This document shows, one piece after another, positions 61,306-64,000 of a DNA stretch of 64,000 bases; position 1 is the first letter of the stretch; each line of letters opens with the position of its first letter. The notes below the pieces were generated by a model. The model saw only the letters and a program-made list of their open reading frames with translations, had not been told where the DNA came from and searched no databases. This stretch comes from Streptomyces spectabilis (GTDB taxonomy: Bacteria > Actinomycetota > Actinomycetes > Streptomycetales > Streptomycetaceae). Location of the stretch: the NCBI RefSeq assembly GCF_008704795.1, contig NZ_CP023690.1, positions 1,612,001 through 1,676,000 on the forward strand, in the 5' to 3' direction. The position numbers and the translations under genes are program-made.

Positions 61306-63519
61306 ATGCTTCCCGCCGCCTCGCAGCAAGCTCCCTCCCCGCCCGAGAAGCCCGAGAAGCCCGAGGACCCCGAGGGCCCCGGGGGCCGGTCCGGGCCCGG
61401 TCCACGGCTCCGCCCCGGCCGCCGGCACCGGGCCGGTACCGGCGGACTCGTCGACCCTGTGCAGTTGTTCACGTCGCAGCTGCTCACCTCGTTCCCCGAC
61501 GCCGTGCACAAGCTGCGGCCGCGCGCGCTGGTGAAGAACCCCGTCCTGTTCGTCGTGGGGTGCGGCGCGGTCATCACCACGGGCTCCGCCGTGCTCCACC
61601 CGTCGGTGTTCTCCTGGGTCATCAGCGGCTGGCTCTGGCTCACGGTGATCTTCGCGAACCTCGCGGAGGCCGTCGCCGAGGGCCGCGGCAAGGCGCAGGC
61701 GCTGGCCCTGCGCAAGGCGCGTACGGACACGGTCGCCCGCCGGCTGCGCCACAACTGGCGTATGGGCATGGACATCACGGGCGCGGAGACGGAGGCCGTC
61801 GCCGCGACCGAGCTGCGGCCCTTCGACTTCGTCGTGGTCGAGGCGGGCGAGCTGATCCCGGCCGACGGCGACGTCGTGGAGGGGGTCGCGGCGGTCGACG
61901 AGTCCGCCGTCACCGGGGAGTCGGCGCCGGTCATCCGCGAGTCCGGCGGCGACCGCAGCGGTGTGACGGGCGGTACGACGGTGCTGTCCGACCGGATCGT
62001 CGTACGCGTGACCTCGCGCGCCGGGCACTCCTTCCTGGACCGCATGATCTCGCTCGTCGAGGGCGCGTCCCGACAGAAGACGCCCAACGAGATCGCCCTG
62101 AACATCCTCCTCGCGGCGCTCACCGTCGTCTTCGTCCTGGTCGTCGTCGCGCTCCAGCCGATGGCCTCGTACGCGGACGCGGCGCAGCCCACGACCGTGC
62201 TCGTCGCGCTCCTGGTGACGCTGATCCCGACGACGATCGGCGCGCTCCTCTCGGCGATCGGCATCGCGGGCATGGACCGGCTCGTGCAGCGCAACGTGCT
62301 CGCGATGTCGGGCCGCGCGGTGGAGGCGGCGGGCGACGTGAACACCCTGCTCCTGGACAAGACCGGCACGATCACGCTCGGCAACCGCGAGGCGGACGCG
62401 TTCCTCCCGCTGCCCGGCGTCGACGAGACGCACCTCGCGGACGCCGCGCAGCTGTCGTCCCTCGCGGACGAGACGCCCGAGGGGCGGTCCGTCGTGGTGC
62501 ACGCCAAGGAGCGATACGGCCTGCGCGCCCCGGCCAGGGGCGAGCTGGCGAACGCCACGTTCGTGGAGTTCACGGCGCAGACCCGGATGAGCGGCATCGA
62601 TCTGCGCTGGGACAACGGCGCGGCCTGCGCGATCCGCAAGGGCGCGGCCGCCCAGGTGATCAGCTGGGTGGAGCTGCGCGGCGGCCGGGTGCCGCCCGAG
62701 GCGAGGGCGTTCGCCGACTCGGTGGCGACGTCGGGCGGCACGCCGCTGCTCGTCGCGGTGCACGACTGGGACGGGCCGCGCGTCCTCGGCGTCGTCCGCC
62801 TCAAGGACGTCGTGAAGGACGGCATCCGCGAGCGGTTCGCCGAGCTGCGCCGCATGGGCATCAAGACCGTGATGATCACCGGCGACAACGCGCTCACGGC
62901 GCGCGCCATCGCCCGGGAGGCGGGCGTGGACGACTTCCTCGCGGAGGCCACCCCCGAGGACAAGCTCGCCCTGATCAGGAAGGAACAGGAGGGCGGCAAG
63001 CTCGTCGCCATGACCGGCGACGGCACGAACGACGCGCCCGCGCTCGCGCAGGCCGACGTCGGCGTGGCCATGAACACCGGCACCTCGGCCGCCAAGGAGG
63101 CCGGGAACATGGTGGACCTGGACTCCAACCCCACCAAGCTCATCGACATCGTCGAGATCGGCAAGCAGCTCCTGATCACGCGCGGCGCCCTGACGACCTT
63201 CTCGATCACCAACGACGTGGCGAAGTACTTCGCGATCATCCCGGCCATGTTCGCGGGTGCCTATCCGGGTCTGGAGGCGCTCAACGTCATGGGGCTGCAC
63301 AGTCCGAAGTCGGCGATCACCTCCGCGATCATCTTCAACGCGCTGATCATCGTGGCGCTCATCCCGCTGGCGCTGCGCGGCGTCCGCTACACGCCCGCGT
63401 CGGCGCACGACCTGCTGCGCCGCAACCTCGCGCTGTACGGGCTCGGCGGGCTCGTCCTGCCGTTCCTCGGCATCAAGCTGATCGACTTGGCGATCTCCAC
63501 GGTCCCGGGTCTCGGCTGA
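61306..63519 (+). CDS. kdpB: KdpB, K+-transporting P-type ATPase catalytic subunit, without kdpA or kdpC
   Basis: 737 residues from ATG at 61306; GTG at 61219 would add 29. A Pro/Glu/Arg-rich N-terminal tail of about 50 residues precedes the conserved [21 protein letters not shown]-type motifs are complete: TGES in [13 protein letters not shown] near 204, phosphorylated Asp in [13 protein letters not shown] near 351, MITGDNAL near 527 and [12 protein letters not shown] near 570. The Kdp-specific [17 protein letters not shown] (Asp and Lys of TM5) is kept. KdpB normally works only with KdpA and KdpC; neither follows (272 bp, then an SDR gene). Confidence 0.95.
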   Translation: MLPAASQQAPSPPEKPEKPEDPEGPGGRSGPGPRLRPGRRHRAGTGGLVDPVQLFTSQLLTSFPDAVHKLRPRALVKNPVLFVVGCGAVITTGSAVLHPSVFSWVISGWLWLTVIFANLAEAVAEGRGKAQALALRKARTDTVARRLRHNWRMGMDITGAETEAVAATELRPFDFVVVEAGELIPADGDVVEGVAAVDESAVTGESAPVIRESGGDRSGVTGGTTVLSDRIVVRVTSRAGHSFLDRMISLVEGASRQKTPNEIALNILLAALTVVFVLVVVALQPMASYADAAQPTTVLVALLVTLIPTTIGALLSAIGIAGMDRLVQRNVLAMSGRAVEAAGDVNTLLLDKTGTITLGNREADAFLPLPGVDETHLADAAQLSSLADETPEGRSVVVHAKERYGLRAPARGELANATFVEFTAQTRMSGIDLRWDNGAACAIRKGAAAQVISWVELRGGRVPPEARAFADSVATSGGTPLLVAVHDWDGPRVLGVVRLKDVVKDGIRERFAELRRMGIKTVMITGDNALTARAIAREAGVDDFLAEATPEDKLALIRKEQEGGKLVAMTGDGTNDAPALAQADVGVAMNTGTSAAKEAGNMVDLDSNPTKLIDIVEIGKQLLITRGALTTFSITNDVAKYFAIIPAMFAGAYPGLEALNVMGLHSPKSAITSAIIFNALIIVALIPLALRGVRYTPASAHDLLRRNLALYGLGGLVLPFLGIKLIDLAISTVPGLG

Positions 63520-63791
63520 CCCCGCGGCCCCCGCCCCACCGCTCGTATCAGGGCCCCGTCAAGGACCGTACGGACGGCTTGAAGCCCAGCTCAGGGGCCA
63601 GTTGGATGAGTGTCGTGAACAGCTTCGCGCGCCATGACGACCGGCCGCCCCATACGGCGGTGCCGGTCGCGCGCCCGTTCTCGTGACGGGGCGCTGAACC
63701 GGCACCGCATCAGCCGCACCCCCTTCACCCCGCATGCCCCCGCCCCCTTCCAGGGGCCGCCCCGGCATGCCCCGACCCAGGAAACACAGCC
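63520..63791. other. Gap after kdpB where kdpC would be expected
   Basis: 272 bp with no KdpC-like frame. A minus-strand frame ending at 63548 (LFTTLIQLAPELGFKPSV) has protein-like composition but no start codon, and I treat it as chance or a remnant. Confidence 0.5.
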
Positions 63792-64000
63792 ATGTCCTCT
63801 GCCTCCCTGTCCGGCCGCACCGCACTCGTGACCGGCGCCACCTCCGGAATCGGCTTCGAGACCGCCCGTCTCCTGGCCGAGCGCGGCGTCACCGTGCTGC
63901 TGCACGGCCGCACCGTCGACGAGGCCCGGGCCGCCGTCGACGCGCTCATCGCCGCGACTCCCGCCGACGCCGTGCGCCCGCACCCCGTCGCCGCCGACTT
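63792..64000 (+). CDS. Short-chain dehydrogenase/reductase, partial (runs off the window)
   Basis: ATG at 63792 with AGGAAA upstream gives 69 residues to the window end. It starts MSSASLSGRTALVTGATSGIG, then FETARLLAERGVTVLLHGRT. The TGxxxGIG motif marks the NAD(P) binding loop of classical SDR enzymes, and HGRT suggests NADP preference. The catalytic Tyr and Lys lie outside. The substrate is unknown. Confidence 0.92.
   Translation, partial: MSSASLSGRTALVTGATSGIGFETARLLAERGVTVLLHGRTVDEARAAVDALIAATPADAVRPHPVAAD

Noticed and set aside
63548..63670. Minus-strand protein-like tail LFTTLIQLAPELGFKPSV
   Set aside because: No start codon between the upstream stop and this segment; too short to claim as a gene, possibly a chance frame or remnant.

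Overview
The window is high-GC actinobacterial chromosome, almost certainly Streptomyces. The support is: G/C third codon positions throughout, GTG and TTG starts, rare TTA codons confined to a few accessory genes, a MurT/GatD pair, mycothiol-type enzymes, a whiJ/abaA-like regulatory triad (ATPase, XRE-DUF5753, DUF397), a subtilisin-inhibitor-like protein, and a ure operon without ureE. I see no rRNA, tRNA, CRISPR array, insertion sequence or integrase. From memory and unverified, the order of pfkA, tap, ure, bio and purB resembles a core region of S. coelicolor. Small accessory genes are sprinkled between these blocks.

Layout. 1-8 kb: partial peptidoglycan amidase, LysR regulator, a frameshifted secreted serine protease with a TTA codon, asparagine synthetase, TetR regulator, Gfo/Idh/MocA oxidoreductase. 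8-13.4 kb: MmyB-like regulator beside a lone type III polyketide synthase, a small membrane protein coupled to a TRIC-type channel, acetyltransferase, and a MarR/isochorismatase-fold pair with a perfect palindromic operator. 13.4-23.7 kb: secreted asparaginase, acyl-CoA dehydrogenase with divergent TetR, peptide deformylase, murT-gatD, pfkA, ctaG, a 52-residue membrane protein, an SSI-type inhibitor, plsC. 23.7-30.5 kb: tap protease and the ureABCFGD operon behind a putative GlnR site. 30.6-35.7 kb: solitary Phd-type antitoxin, a frameshifted ClpP-like gene lacking the catalytic His, a c-di-AMP (ydaO) riboswitch before an NlpC/P60 hydrolase, and the ATPase/XRE-DUF5753/DUF397 triad. 35.7-42.3 kb: bioF divergent from bioBAD, a 22-bp tandem repeat, methyltransferase, VOC protein, RHH antitoxin with a frameshifted Fic-like toxin. 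42.4-50.5 kb: MacB-type ABC transporter, LLM oxidoreductase, acetyltransferase, two coupled CNNM/CorC proteins, holin-like protein. 50.5-59.6 kb: LysR, mycothiol-dependent isomerase-like protein, SGNH hydrolase, purB, DedA, two-component system, lysA, SAV_915-like protein. 59.9-64 kb: kdpE divergent from a kdpB with no kdpA, kdpC or kdpD, then the start of an SDR gene.

The strongest functional units are the urease operon (nitrogen control), the biotin cluster, MurT/GatD (peptidoglycan amidation), the riboswitch-controlled cell-wall hydrolase and the triad, whose regulator carries two TTA codons and is therefore probably bldA-dependent. The most unusual items are the kdpB/kdpE fragment of a Kdp system, the ClpP-like gene with its small coupled partner, and the cysteine-less isochorismatase-fold enzyme behind a 22-bp palindrome. 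Three genes (protease, ClpP-like, Fic-like) each need a 1-nt indel in or near G/C runs to read through. These may be true pseudogenes or systematic sequencing errors, and that should be settled before any of them is interpreted biologically.
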